The notes under the pieces were generated by a model that saw only the letters and a program-made list of their open reading frames with translations, made no database searches and was not told the DNA's origin. A stretch of 6,916 nt of DNA, taken from positions 1 through 6,916 of the forward strand of contig JAERRQ010000184.1 in NCBI GenBank assembly GCA_016735355.1, read 5' to 3'. The translations under genes were made by a program, and so were the position numbers. Positions 1 to 6,240 of the stretch are shown here, piece by piece; positions within the stretch are counted from its first letter, which is position 1; every line of letters starts with the position of its first letter. This DNA comes from Desulfobacterales bacterium (GTDB taxonomy: Bacteria; Desulfobacterota; Desulfobacteria; Desulfobacterales; BuS5).

Positions 1-624
1 TCATTCAGAGGCCCCGGCATAAACGAAGGGCTTAAAATCCTTGGGAGTATTAAAAAAGAACTTGATATAAAGATACTCTCTGATGTCCACAGGATAAACG
101 AAGTAGAAGCAGCGGCAGATGTTCTTGATATCATACAGATACCAGCCTTTTTATGCAGGCAGACGGACCTGATCCTTGAAGTTGCAAAAACTGAAAAGAT
201 AATCAATATAAAAAAAGGACAATTTCTTGCTCCTTGGGATATTGCCAATATAGTTGAGAAGGCGACCTCAGCCGGTAATGACAGGGTTATTATTACTGAA
301 CGAGGCGTTATGTTCGGATATAATAATTTAGTAGTTGATTTTCGCGGCATAAAGATTATTCAGGATTCAGGGTATCCTGTAATATTTGATGCAACACACA
401 GCATCCAATTACCGGGAGGGGCCGGAACAAGTTCAGGTGGGCAGAGAGAATTTGCGCCTGTTTTGGCAAAAGCAGCCGTAGCAGCAGGTGTTGATGGAAT
501 TTTTCTGGAGGTTCACCCGGATCCCGATAAGGCTCTTTGCGACGGACCGAATTCAATAAAACTCAGCGATCTTCAAGATCTGCTTTCCGGACTTAAGGCA
601 ATAAGCAACGTTGTCCGCTCCTGA
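1..624 (+). CDS. kdsA: 3-deoxy-8-phosphooctulonate synthase (Kdo-8-P synthase), 5'-truncated by window edge
   Basis: This cytoplasmic enzyme condenses phosphoenolpyruvate with D-arabinose 5-phosphate to make Kdo 8-phosphate, the committed step to the inner-core LPS sugar Kdo. Frame 1 is open from base 1 to the TGA at 622-624, giving 207 codons; the family is about 270-285 residues, so roughly the first 60 lie upstream. Visible signatures are SFRGPG at the left edge, DVHR, PAFLCRQTDL, the glycine-rich NLVVD strand, FDATHS, QLPGG followed by SGGQREF, FLEVHPDPDKA and CDGP. The His of FDATHS, the Glu of FLEVHPDP and the Asp of CDGP are the positions that bind metal in metal-dependent members. The fourth ligand position (Cys or Asn) is outside the window, so the metal class cannot be read here. 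Gene order kdsA-kdsC-lptC fits a Kdo/LPS-transport operon. The identification is secure. Confidence 0.97.
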   Translation, partial: SFRGPGINEGLKILGSIKKELDIKILSDVHRINEVEAAADVLDIIQIPAFLCRQTDLILEVAKTEKIINIKKGQFLAPWDIANIVEKATSAGNDRVIITERGVMFGYNNLVVDFRGIKIIQDSGYPVIFDATHSIQLPGGAGTSSGGQREFAPVLAKAAVAAGVDGIFLEVHPDPDKALCDGPNSIKLSDLQDLLSGLKAISNVVRS

Positions 625-682
625 TGCCTGTTGTTGCTAAAGTTTCTGCAAGTTAAACCCGATAATATATTCAGAGCCCTAA

Positions 683-1213
683 ATGAAAATAATACCCGAA
701 ATAGCAGATAAGCTTAAACGAATAAAACTTCTTATTCTTGATGTTGACGGTGTTTTAACAGACGGCAGCATAATATATAATAATGATTTTGTTGAAACTA
801 AAATTTTTAATGTCAAAGACGGACTCGGAATCAGGCTCCTTATGCGTGCCGGCATAGATGTATGCATAGCAACCGGCAGAAGCTCTGAAGCTCTTTATCA
901 CAGGTGTAAAGATTTAAATATTATACATATTTTTGACGCATTAAGCGATAAAACGGCTGTTCTAAAAATGATTGTTGAAAAGCTGGATGTGTCCGCCGAA
1001 GAGATTGCATTTATTGGTGATGATTTGCCTGATATCCCTCTTATGAAGCTGATCGGTCTTCCTATTACCGTTGCGGACGCGGCTGAAGAGGTTAAAAAAA
1101 TAGCGGCTACTGTTACTGAAGCCAAAGGCGGCGCAGGGGCAGTGAGGGAAGTATGTGAAGCTATATTAAAAGCCGGCGAACTTTGGGATGAAACTTTGCA
1201 CCATTACTTATAA
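683..1213 (+). CDS. kdsC: 3-deoxy-D-manno-octulosonate 8-phosphate phosphatase (KdsC, HAD family)
   Basis: This soluble phosphatase removes the phosphate from Kdo 8-phosphate to release Kdo, the step after KdsA. The 176-residue protein is a minimal cap-less HAD phosphatase of the KdsC type. Motif I is DVDGVLTDG, with nucleophile D20 and acid/base D22. Motif II is ATGRSS with T64. The motif III lysine is probably K90 in SDKTA. Motif IV is GDDLPDIPLM with D113, D114 and D117. Family members act as tetramers whose C-terminal tails reach a neighbouring active site; here the tail after the GGAGAVRE segment (about residues 149-156) runs to residue 176. The ATG at 683 follows a 58-base gap after kdsA and has no clear Shine-Dalgarno sequence. 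Its length is normal for the family. kdsD, the arabinose-5-phosphate isomerase gene that sits before kdsC in E. coli, is not between kdsA and kdsC here. Confidence 0.96.
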   Translation: MKIIPEIADKLKRIKLLILDVDGVLTDGSIIYNNDFVETKIFNVKDGLGIRLLMRAGIDVCIATGRSSEALYHRCKDLNIIHIFDALSDKTAVLKMIVEKLDVSAEEIAFIGDDLPDIPLMKLIGLPITVADAAEEVKKIAATVTEAKGGAGAVREVCEAILKAGELWDETLHHYL

Positions 1214-1251
1214 AGTTGCTTGCAAAAGACTTTAAACAAATTTATCATATA

Positions 1252-1836
1252 ATGGTTTTTCCAAAAAATATTAAACCTGTAACCTTAAAATTTATTTTAA
1301 TTTTTGCCATTGTTATTATATTTTGTGCAATTTTAGCCATTTTTTTTTGGTACCGTAGTATTTTAGAGCATCCGGAAAAAATTTTAGCGCTGGTACCTAA
1401 TGATGCAAACATATCAATAGGCAGAGTTTACCAGGAATCAATAAAGAACGGAATAAAGGAATGGAGTCTCAATGCGTCTTCGGCAGATTATTTTGAAAAG
1501 GATAAAAATGTAAAATTAAAGGATTTGTCCGTAACTTTTTTTTTAAAAGATGGGGACAAAGTAATATTGAAAGCGGATCGAGGTATTCTGCAGACGGATT
1601 CCAATGATATTGAAGTTTCCGGCAATGTAATTATTACTAATAAAAATTATAAGCTTTTAACAAAAAAAATTTTTTATGATAATAAAAGGCGTGTAATTTT
1701 TTCAAAAACCCATGTGCATATTACAGGAGATTCTTTTGATTTGGAAGCAGATGCCATGTCCCATGATTTAAAGACTAACAAGGCCTCACTTGAGGGGATG
1801 GTGACGGGTGTATTAAGTGACAAAATCACCTTTTAA
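1252..1836 (+). CDS. lptC: LPS export system protein LptC (inner-membrane bitopic)
   Basis: LptC joins the inner-membrane LptB2FG complex to the periplasmic LptA bridge and receives LPS extracted from the membrane. From the ATG at 1252 the protein has 194 residues, close to the family norm. A short basic N-terminus is followed by one strongly hydrophobic segment (about residues 11-34), then a periplasmic region with the LptC pattern GIKEWSLNASSADYF (67-81). A beta-rich OstA-like fold follows, including SGNV at 123-126 and KKIFYD shortly after. An in-frame TTG at 1216 would add 12 residues; neither start has a good Shine-Dalgarno sequence, and I prefer the ATG because the membrane anchor then begins at the usual place. 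The gene is visibly more AT-rich than its neighbours and contains two T9 runs. Its last 20 bases overlap lptA. Family assignment rests on topology, motif and context, since LptC sequences diverge strongly. Confidence 0.92.
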   Translation: MVFPKNIKPVTLKFILIFAIVIIFCAILAIFFWYRSILEHPEKILALVPNDANISIGRVYQESIKNGIKEWSLNASSADYFEKDKNVKLKDLSVTFFLKDGDKVILKADRGILQTDSNDIEVSGNVIITNKNYKLLTKKIFYDNKRRVIFSKTHVHITGDSFDLEADAMSHDLKTNKASLEGMVTGVLSDKITF

Positions 1837-2371
1837 TAAAAATATTATTTTTTTATTTACTTTCACTGCATTAATTGTCTGGATGGAATCGCTTGTACAC
1901 GCTGATGAGGCTATAGATTTTCAGCCCATGGAAAACAATGATAAAGTTCACATAGTATCCGACAAACTTGTCTCCGACAGCAAAGCGGGCATTGCAGAAT
2001 TTTCAGGGAATGTAAGGGTGACCCAGGGCGCAACCATAATTACATCTGACAGCCTGAAAATATTCTATGATAAGAACAAAAAGGATAAACGACCTGAGAC
2101 GCACACAGAATCTATAGAAAAGCTTATTGTTTCCGGAAATGTCAAGATAATTATGGACAACATGGTTGCGACAACTCTACAGGCAGAATATATTATAAAA
2201 AATAAGGTTCTCATATTAACAGGTGCCGGTTCAAAAGTAATCAAAGGGAATGATTCTGTTTCCGGAAGCAGAATCATTCTTTACAGAACCGAAGGGCGTG
2301 TTATTGTGGAGGGAGGCAGCAAAAGTCGTGTCAAAGCTGTCTTTACTCCCGGAAACAAAGGAATAAAGTAA
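1817..2371 (+). CDS. lptA: LPS transport periplasmic protein LptA (OstA-like)
   Basis: LptA polymerises head to tail into the periplasmic bridge that carries LPS from LptC to LptD in the outer membrane. The 184-residue product starts at GTG 1817 inside the end of lptC. This start is favoured because it alone supplies a full signal peptide: a lysine-containing n-region, a hydrophobic core at about 10-22, and a plausible VHA cleavage site after A29. The next in-frame ATG (codon 23) would destroy the signal. The mature part is an OstA/LptA beta-jellyroll with two clear SGNV strands (63-66 and 106-109) and the sequence SDSLKIFYD between them. The overlap with lptC implies translational coupling. 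The stop codon at 2369-2371 merges into a heptad repeat array. Family length is normal and there is no sign of damage. Confidence 0.94.
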   Translation: MTKSPFNKNIIFLFTFTALIVWMESLVHADEAIDFQPMENNDKVHIVSDKLVSDSKAGIAEFSGNVRVTQGATIITSDSLKIFYDKNKKDKRPETHTESIEKLIVSGNVKIIMDNMVATTLQAEYIIKNKVLILTGAGSKVIKGNDSVSGSRIILYRTEGRVIVEGGSKSRVKAVFTPGNKGIK

Positions 2372-2391
2372 CGGTTAACGGTTAACGGTTA
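2371..2391 (+). repeat. Three exact tandem heptads ACGGTTA
   Basis: ACGGTTA occurs three times without interruption, and flanking bases extend the period slightly on both sides, the left side being the lptA stop codon. Because 7 is not a multiple of 3, the TAA in each unit falls in a different frame, so the array holds stops in all three forward frames at 2369, 2376 and 2383. Since TTAA is palindromic, the same holds on the opposite strand. The array creates two GTTAAC hexamers. Its function is unknown. Confidence 0.9.
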
Positions 2392-2446
2392 AAAAATATA
2401 GTAAAACTCAACTTTTAAACTGAAAACCAAAATTTATTTAAAAAAA

Positions 2447-2474
2447 CTGTAAACTGTTAACCGTGAACAGTTAC
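2447..2474 (+). repeat. Degenerate heptad array containing an inverted repeat, upstream of lptB
   Basis: Four consecutive seven-base units are CTGTAAA, then CTGTTAA, then CCGTGAA, then CAGTTAC. They are variants of CCGTTAA, the reverse complement of the heptad just after lptA, so the two arrays face each other across about 55 bases of AT-rich DNA and could pair with some mismatches and G-U pairs. Within this array AACTGTT (2452-2458) and AACAGTT (2466-2472) form a perfect 7-base inverted repeat around a 7-base loop, extendable with one bulged A. No T-run follows, so it does not look like an intrinsic terminator. It lies about 20 bases before the lptB start and could affect that leader. Confidence 0.65.
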
Positions 2475-2494
2475 GAACTAAATTAGGCTGGCAG

Positions 2495-3217
2495 ATGCCG
2501 ACATTACTATTACAAAATTTGATAAAGGCCTATAATGGAAGAACGGTAGTCGATTCTGTAACTATAAAGATAAAAGAGAATTCCGTTATCGGGCTTCTTG
2601 GTCCGAATGGAGCGGGGAAAACGACAACTTTTTATATGGCTATCGGCATAATAAGGCCTGATGAAGGTCAAATCTTTCTTGACGATGAGGAGATCACGGA
2701 ATATCCTATGTACTTGAGATCACGCAAAGGGATAGGATACCTTCCTCAGGAGGCGTCAATATTCAGAAAGCTTACTGTTAAACAGAATATAATGGCTATT
2801 CTTGAAATCAATCCGATATCAAAACCAAAAAAAATAAATCTTGCAGAGACGTTGCTTGATGAACTGGGAATACTTAACCTTTCCGACCAGAAAGCCAGTC
2901 AACTTTCCGGCGGGGAAAGACGCAGACTAGAAATCGCTCGGGCACTTGCGACTAAACCATCTTTTATTCTTTTAGATGAACCTTTTGCGGGTATTGATCC
3001 CCTTGCAGTAATAGATATAAAAAAAATTATAAAGCATCTAAAAAATCGTGGTATCGGTGTCCTGATTTCCGATCATAATGTAAGGGAAACTCTGGAAGCA
3101 TGTGATAAAGCATACATACTAAATGACGGCCAAGTAATAGAATCGGGTAACCCTGATAAAATAGCTTCCAGTGAAATTGCGCGCCGCATATATTTAGGGG
3201 AAGAATTTAGATTATAA
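2495..3217 (+). CDS. lptB: LPS export ABC transporter ATP-binding protein LptB
   Basis: LptB is the cytoplasmic ATPase that, as a dimer under LptF and LptG, powers LPS extraction from the inner membrane. The 240-residue protein is full length for the family. Walker A is GPNGAGKTT (36-44), and the Q-loop is [12 protein letters not shown] with Q85 and the conserved F90 that contacts the coupling helices of LptF/G in E. coli. The ABC signature is [15 protein letters not shown] (from residue 137), Walker B is FILLDEP with E162, the D-loop is GIDP, and the switch is H194 in SDHNVRETL. The LptB-specific C-terminal tail YLGEEFRL is present, separating it from amino-acid-type ABC ATPases. A weak AGG at 2485-2487 precedes the ATG. 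It is separated from lptA by a 123-base repeat-bearing gap, and rpoN starts one base after its stop. Confidence 0.98.
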   Translation: MPTLLLQNLIKAYNGRTVVDSVTIKIKENSVIGLLGPNGAGKTTTFYMAIGIIRPDEGQIFLDDEEITEYPMYLRSRKGIGYLPQEASIFRKLTVKQNIMAILEINPISKPKKINLAETLLDELGILNLSDQKASQLSGGERRRLEIARALATKPSFILLDEPFAGIDPLAVIDIKKIIKHLKNRGIGVLISDHNVRETLEACDKAYILNDGQVIESGNPDKIASSEIARRIYLGEEFRL

Positions 3218-3218
3218 A

Positions 3219-4649
3219 ATGGCATTTGACTTAAGACAACAACTCAAATTAGCTCAGCAACTTGTAATGACGCCACAGTTACAAATGGCAATCAAGCTGT
3301 TGCAGTTGAACAGGCTTGAGCTTTTAGATACTATTCGTCAAGAACTCGAGGAAAACCCTACCCTTGAGGAACTTCAGGAGGTTACTGAAAAAGACTCGGA
3401 GACCGAACAGACTGAAGAAACAACTGAAATAAAAGAGGTGGCCGTAGAAGAAACAGCGCGTGATGATATTGATTGGGAGAATTATCTTAATGAATATAAT
3501 TCAACCGGAAAGTCCCATTTTGAAAACGAAAAAAAAGATACTCCAAGCTTTGAAAATTTTATTGGGAATAAAGAGTCGTTACATGACCATATGCTTTGGC
3601 AGCTTCGTATGATTTTCCCTTCAAAGGAAGTAGAGCATATAGGAAGCCTTATAATCGGTAACTTAAAAAGCGATGGTTATCTGGATGCATCGATTGATGA
3701 TATAGCAAGTGTGAGCGGATCATCCCCTGAAAAAGTAAATGAGGTTTTAACTACTCTTCAGTCATTTAATCCTGCCGGTGTCTGTGCCAGAGATTTAAAA
3801 GAATCTCTGGCAATACAGGTAAAGCAGTTAGGTCTTGAAAACAGTATTGTTAATGGAATAATTTTACATCATATAACCCATTTGGAAAACAAAAATTATA
3901 ATGCCATAGCAAAAGCATTAAAAATAAGTATAGACGATGTTATCTCGGCAGTGGATATTATTCAAGGGCTGGAGCCTAGGCCTGGACGGCTTTTTTCCGA
4001 TGATGAGCCTAAATATATAACCCCGGACATTTATATATATAAACTCGAAAATGAATTTCTGATCGTTTTGAATGATGATGGAATGCCCAAACTTCACATT
4101 AATTCATATTATAAAAACACAATGAAGCGGAATAGTAAATTTTTAGACAAGGAAAGAGAATATATTGATACAAAAATGCGTTCCGCGGCATGGTTGATAC
4201 GCAGTATTCATCAGCGACAAAAAACAATTTTCAAGGTTATGGAAAGTATATTAGGTTTTCAGCGGGAGTTTTTTGAAAAAGGCTCTGCCTATCTTAAACC
4301 GATGGTGCTGAGAGATGTCGCACAGGATATAGGAATGCACGAATCTACAATCAGCAGAGTGACAACTAATAAGTATGTTTATACGGACCAGGGTATATTT
4401 GAATTAAAATATTTTTTTAACAGTTCTATCAATAAGGTCAGGGGAGGATCGGTAGCATCCACTAGTGTTCAGGAAAAAATTAAGGAAATAATTAAAACCG
4501 AATACCCTGAAAAACCGTATAGTGATGATAAAATAGCTGTACTTTTAGAAAAACATAATATTAGTATCGCACGAAGAACCGTAGCAAAATATCGTGAGGC
4601 TTTGAAAATTCTGCCATCCAATAAGCGCAAGCAATTTAGGAGGTTGTAA
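3219..4649 (+). CDS. rpoN: RNA polymerase sigma-54 factor (RpoN)
   Basis: Sigma-54 directs RNA polymerase to -24/-12 promoters that need enhancer-binding ATPases, typically serving nitrogen, motility, or fermentation and respiration genes. The 476-residue protein is full length. Region I (about 1-48) is Gln/Leu rich (LRQQLKLAQQLVMTPQLQMAI) and contacts activator and the -12 element. Region II (about 49-110) is acidic and low complexity. The core-binding region follows, with SFNPAGVCARDLKESL. A helix-turn-helix lies at about 364-385 (LRDVAQDIGMHESTISRVT), and the RpoN box ARRTVAKYR at 451-459 reads the -24 element. The gene begins one base after lptB with only a distant AGGGG (3196-3200), so translational coupling is likely. 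Its last codons contain the ribosome binding site of hpf. lptB-rpoN-hpf-ptsN is a widely conserved order. Confidence 0.98.
   Translation: MAFDLRQQLKLAQQLVMTPQLQMAIKLLQLNRLELLDTIRQELEENPTLEELQEVTEKDSETEQTEETTEIKEVAVEETARDDIDWENYLNEYNSTGKSHFENEKKDTPSFENFIGNKESLHDHMLWQLRMIFPSKEVEHIGSLIIGNLKSDGYLDASIDDIASVSGSSPEKVNEVLTTLQSFNPAGVCARDLKESLAIQVKQLGLENSIVNGIILHHITHLENKNYNAIAKALKISIDDVISAVDIIQGLEPRPGRLFSDDEPKYITPDIYIYKLENEFLIVLNDDGMPKLHINSYYKNTMKRNSKFLDKEREYIDTKMRSAAWLIRSIHQRQKTIFKVMESILGFQREFFEKGSAYLKPMVLRDVAQDIGMHESTISRVTTNKYVYTDQGIFELKYFFNSSINKVRGGSVASTSVQEKIKEIIKTEYPEKPYSDDKIAVLLEKHNISIARRTVAKYREALKILPSNKRKQFRRL
4638..4643 (+). promoter_or_regulatory. Strong Shine-Dalgarno AGGAGG for hpf
   Basis: A perfect AGGAGG lies within the final codons of rpoN, 8 bases before the hpf ATG at 4652, and fixes that start. 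Most other genes in the window lack a recognisable site, so hpf is likely translated more efficiently than rpoN from the same message. Confidence 0.88.
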
Positions 4650-4651
4650 AA

Positions 4652-5185
4652 ATGCAGACAAATGTAATGTTTAAAAATCTTGACCATTCAGAAGATCTAA
4701 AATCTTATGTTCAAGGCAAACTCGACCGATTCGATAAACTTCTTGATAACCCCGCAATGGCTACCGTGGTTCTTTCTATGCAAAAATTTCGAAGAATAGC
4801 GGAAATCAATATTTCCGGTGACAGATTAAACATTAAAGGCAAAGAAGAAACCGAAGACATCTATTCTGCCATTGACAATGTCCTTGACAAGCTGCAAAAA
4901 CAAATAAAAAAAAATAAACAAAAGACAAGGGGCCACAGAGGAGTGCGTAATGATAAAGTTCAAACAATTCCTATAGAAGAAACCGCTCCTGATACTTTTG
5001 AGACTAAAGAGCAAGTAAGCGTAAGTAATATTGATTATAAACCCATGGGCGTGGAAGAAGCTATTATGCAGATGGATATAGTGACCAACGACTTTCTTGT
5101 TTTTACTAATGCAAAAACTGATAGAGTTAATGTTCTCTACCGACGTAAAGATGGCGGCTATGGACTTATTCAGCCTAACCGGTAA
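4652..5185 (+). CDS. hpf: Ribosome hibernation promoting factor, long form (HPF)
   Basis: HPF binds the decoding region of idle 30S subunits and promotes ribosome dimerisation in starved or stationary cells. The 177-residue protein has two parts. The N-terminal S30AE domain (about 1-98) contains NVMFKNLDHSEDLKSYV, GKEETEDIYSAIDNVLDKL and a Lys-rich helix end. After a variable linker comes the C-terminal domain (about 125-175) with KPMGVEEAIMQMD, DFLVFTNAKTDRVNVLYRRKDG and YGLIQP. The second domain marks the long form, which dimerises by itself to make 100S ribosomes, unlike the short E. coli HPF of about 95 residues that works with RMF. The start is set by the strong AGGAGG 8 bases upstream. 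It sits between rpoN and ptsN, as in gammaproteobacteria. The symbols raiA and yfiA are sometimes used for such proteins. Confidence 0.97.
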   Translation: MQTNVMFKNLDHSEDLKSYVQGKLDRFDKLLDNPAMATVVLSMQKFRRIAEINISGDRLNIKGKEETEDIYSAIDNVLDKLQKQIKKNKQKTRGHRGVRNDKVQTIPIEETAPDTFETKEQVSVSNIDYKPMGVEEAIMQMDIVTNDFLVFTNAKTDRVNVLYRRKDGGYGLIQPNR

Positions 5186-5314
5186 ACACTCTTGTACAGC
5201 CTTCGGCATAATGTTCCCTGTAACCGTTCATGGTTGAAAAACAGATTGCATCGCAATCAAATAAAAAGAGGACTGTGAACTGTTATTTTTTTATGATTCA
5301 CTTTGCTAAATAAT
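5186..5314 (+). other. Intergenic region hpf-ptsN with small hairpin and heptad-like repeats
   Basis: This 129-base gap breaks the otherwise tight gene packing. GATTGC (5244-5249) and GCAATC (5253-5258) form a perfect six-base stem with an ATC loop; no T-run follows directly. CCGTTCA (5224-5230), CTGTGAA (5273-5279) and CTGTTAT (5280-5286) resemble the heptads flanking the lptA-lptB gap. A tentative sigma-70-like pair is TTGAAA (5234-5239) and TCAAAT (5257-5262) spaced by 17, but the -10 match is only four of six and overlaps the hairpin. A tiny reading frame, ATG 5293 to TAA 5313 (MIHFAK), ends one base before the ptsN ATG. Promoter and leader readings are weak. Confidence 0.45.
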
Positions 5315-5773
5315 ATGAAAATTCTTGATGTATTAAAAAAAGAGGCTATTTTAGCCGACTTAAAAGCCAACGATAAAAAAGGGGTTCTGGAAGAACTTGT
5401 AACCCCTGTAGCCCCTATAGCCAATCTTGACAGGGACGATCTTATAAGAGTCCTCCTGGAAAGGGAAAGGCTTGGAAGCACCGGTATCGGAGGAGGAATA
5501 GGTATACCACATGGTAAAATGAAGGGCCTTGACAATCTGGTAGTCGGTTTTGGTTTAAGTAAAAAAGGTATTGACTTTGAATCTATTGACGGCAAACTTT
5601 CCTATATATTTTTTCTCCTGATAACACCTGAAGATTCCACCGGATTACATTTGAAAGCGCTGGCAAGAATTTCCAGGATTCTCAAAAATGATCTTTTTAA
5701 AGAAAGCCTTTTAAAGGCATCGAATAGAGATGAAATATATAAGATAATTAAAGAGGAGGATGAAGAATTTTAA
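5315..5773 (+). CDS. ptsN: PTS EIIA-Ntr, nitrogen regulatory phosphotransfer protein (PtsN)
   Basis: PtsN is the terminal phosphoacceptor of the nitrogen PTS and regulates partners such as potassium transport and sensor kinases rather than importing sugar. From ATG 5315 the protein has 152 residues and is a single fructose/mannitol-type EIIA domain. The phospho-accepting histidine is H66 in GIGGGIGIPHGKM, preceded by the typical RERLGSTGIG. LLITPEDSTGLHLKALARIS carries the second conserved histidine. An in-frame TTG at 5303 would add four residues, but the ATG matches the family N-terminus. Neither start has a Shine-Dalgarno sequence. It follows hpf as in E. coli, though after 129 bases. The usual downstream partner rapZ is absent; a mannose-type EIIA follows instead. 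Confidence 0.96.
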   Translation: MKILDVLKKEAILADLKANDKKGVLEELVTPVAPIANLDRDDLIRVLLERERLGSTGIGGGIGIPHGKMKGLDNLVVGFGLSKKGIDFESIDGKLSYIFFLLITPEDSTGLHLKALARISRILKNDLFKESLLKASNRDEIYKIIKEEDEEF

Positions 5774-5794
5774 GGGGATTTTATCCTACCCCCT
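5773..5794 (+). other. Possible small hairpin between ptsN and the EIIA gene
   Basis: AGGGG (5773-5777, starting on the last base of the ptsN stop) can pair with CCCCT (5790-5794) over a 12-base loop. The stem is only five pairs and no T-run follows, so it is not a convincing terminator. It could act as a minor mRNA structure between the two genes. Confidence 0.3.
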
Positions 5795-5808
5795 GTTAAT
5801 GGCATATT

Positions 5809-6222
5809 ATGATAGGAATAGTAGTTGTAACCCATGGTAATTTTGGCGAAACATTGATTGATGCCGCTGAATCTATTATCGCTTCCAAGGTAGATGGCCT
5901 TATCCCGATTTCCATAAATTTAACTGACGACGCGGATAATCTAAGAAAAAAAATTGAGGATGGAATAAAAAAAGTCGATCAGCATGAAGGCGTACTGATA
6001 TTAACGGATATGTTCGGTGGAACTCCGTCCAATTTAAGTTATTCCTTTCTTGATGAAGGGTGCGTGGAAGTCTTATCAGGTGTTAACCTGCCCATATTGA
6101 TAAAAGCGGCAGATTCACGTAACAGATTAAAGCTTGGGGAACTTGCGGTAACTCTGGAGGCATTCGGCAAGAGAAGTATATCCCTCGCAAGCGGAATCTT
6201 AAAAGTAAAAAACAAAAAATAA
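5809..6222 (+). CDS. PTS mannose-family EIIA domain protein
   Basis: The 137-residue protein is a stand-alone EIIA domain of the mannose/sorbose PTS family, which takes phosphate from HPr on a histidine and normally passes it to EIIB. The active histidine is H9 in VVVTHGNFGETLIDAAESI, and the conserved aspartate is D67 in LILTDMFGGTPSN, equivalent to the E. coli ManX pair H10/D67. There is no fused EIIB domain, and no EIIB, EIIC or EIID gene follows within view because gap comes next, so transport by this locus alone is unlikely. Lone EIIA-Man proteins near rpoN/ptsN are known in deltaproteobacteria and are thought to be regulatory; that role is inferred here. ATG 5809 gives the typical family N-terminus. 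No Shine-Dalgarno sequence is evident. It starts 35 bases after ptsN, so co-transcription is likely. Confidence 0.93.
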   Translation: MIGIVVVTHGNFGETLIDAAESIIASKVDGLIPISINLTDDADNLRKKIEDGIKKVDQHEGVLILTDMFGGTPSNLSYSFLDEGCVEVLSGVNLPILIKAADSRNRLKLGELAVTLEAFGKRSISLASGILKVKNKK

Positions 6223-6240
6223 ACTTATAAAACTGCTCTA

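Noticed and set aside
634..666. Sigma-70 promoter in the kdsA-kdsC gap (TTGCTA and GATAAT)
   Set aside because: Spacing is 21 bases and both elements are weak. AT-rich DNA yields such pairs often, and co-transcription with kdsA is simpler.
2371..2474. CRISPR array or transposon ends in the lptA-lptB gap
   Set aside because: Seven-base units with no regular spacers are far too short for CRISPR repeats. There is no transposase, and no target-site duplication could be identified.
4826..5209. 127-codon open frame on the minus strand opposite hpf
   Set aside because: It lies almost fully antisense to a well-supported hpf gene, has no recognisable domain and a low-complexity Phe/Leu-rich product. 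It is a shadow frame.
5231..5250. Possible sigma-54 promoter before ptsN (TGG, then TTGCA)
   Set aside because: The GG and GC pairs are 16 bases apart, whereas the -24/-12 spacing needs 12, and the rest of the consensus is missing.
5244..5258. Rho-independent terminator between hpf and ptsN
   Set aside because: The six-base GATTGC/GCAATC stem is real, but it is followed by CA- and A-rich sequence rather than a T-run.
5257..5595. 112-codon open frame on the minus strand opposite the start of ptsN
   Set aside because: It overlaps the conserved PtsN active-site region in antisense, and its Pro/Ser-rich product is what the Gly-rich PtsN codons give when read backwards.
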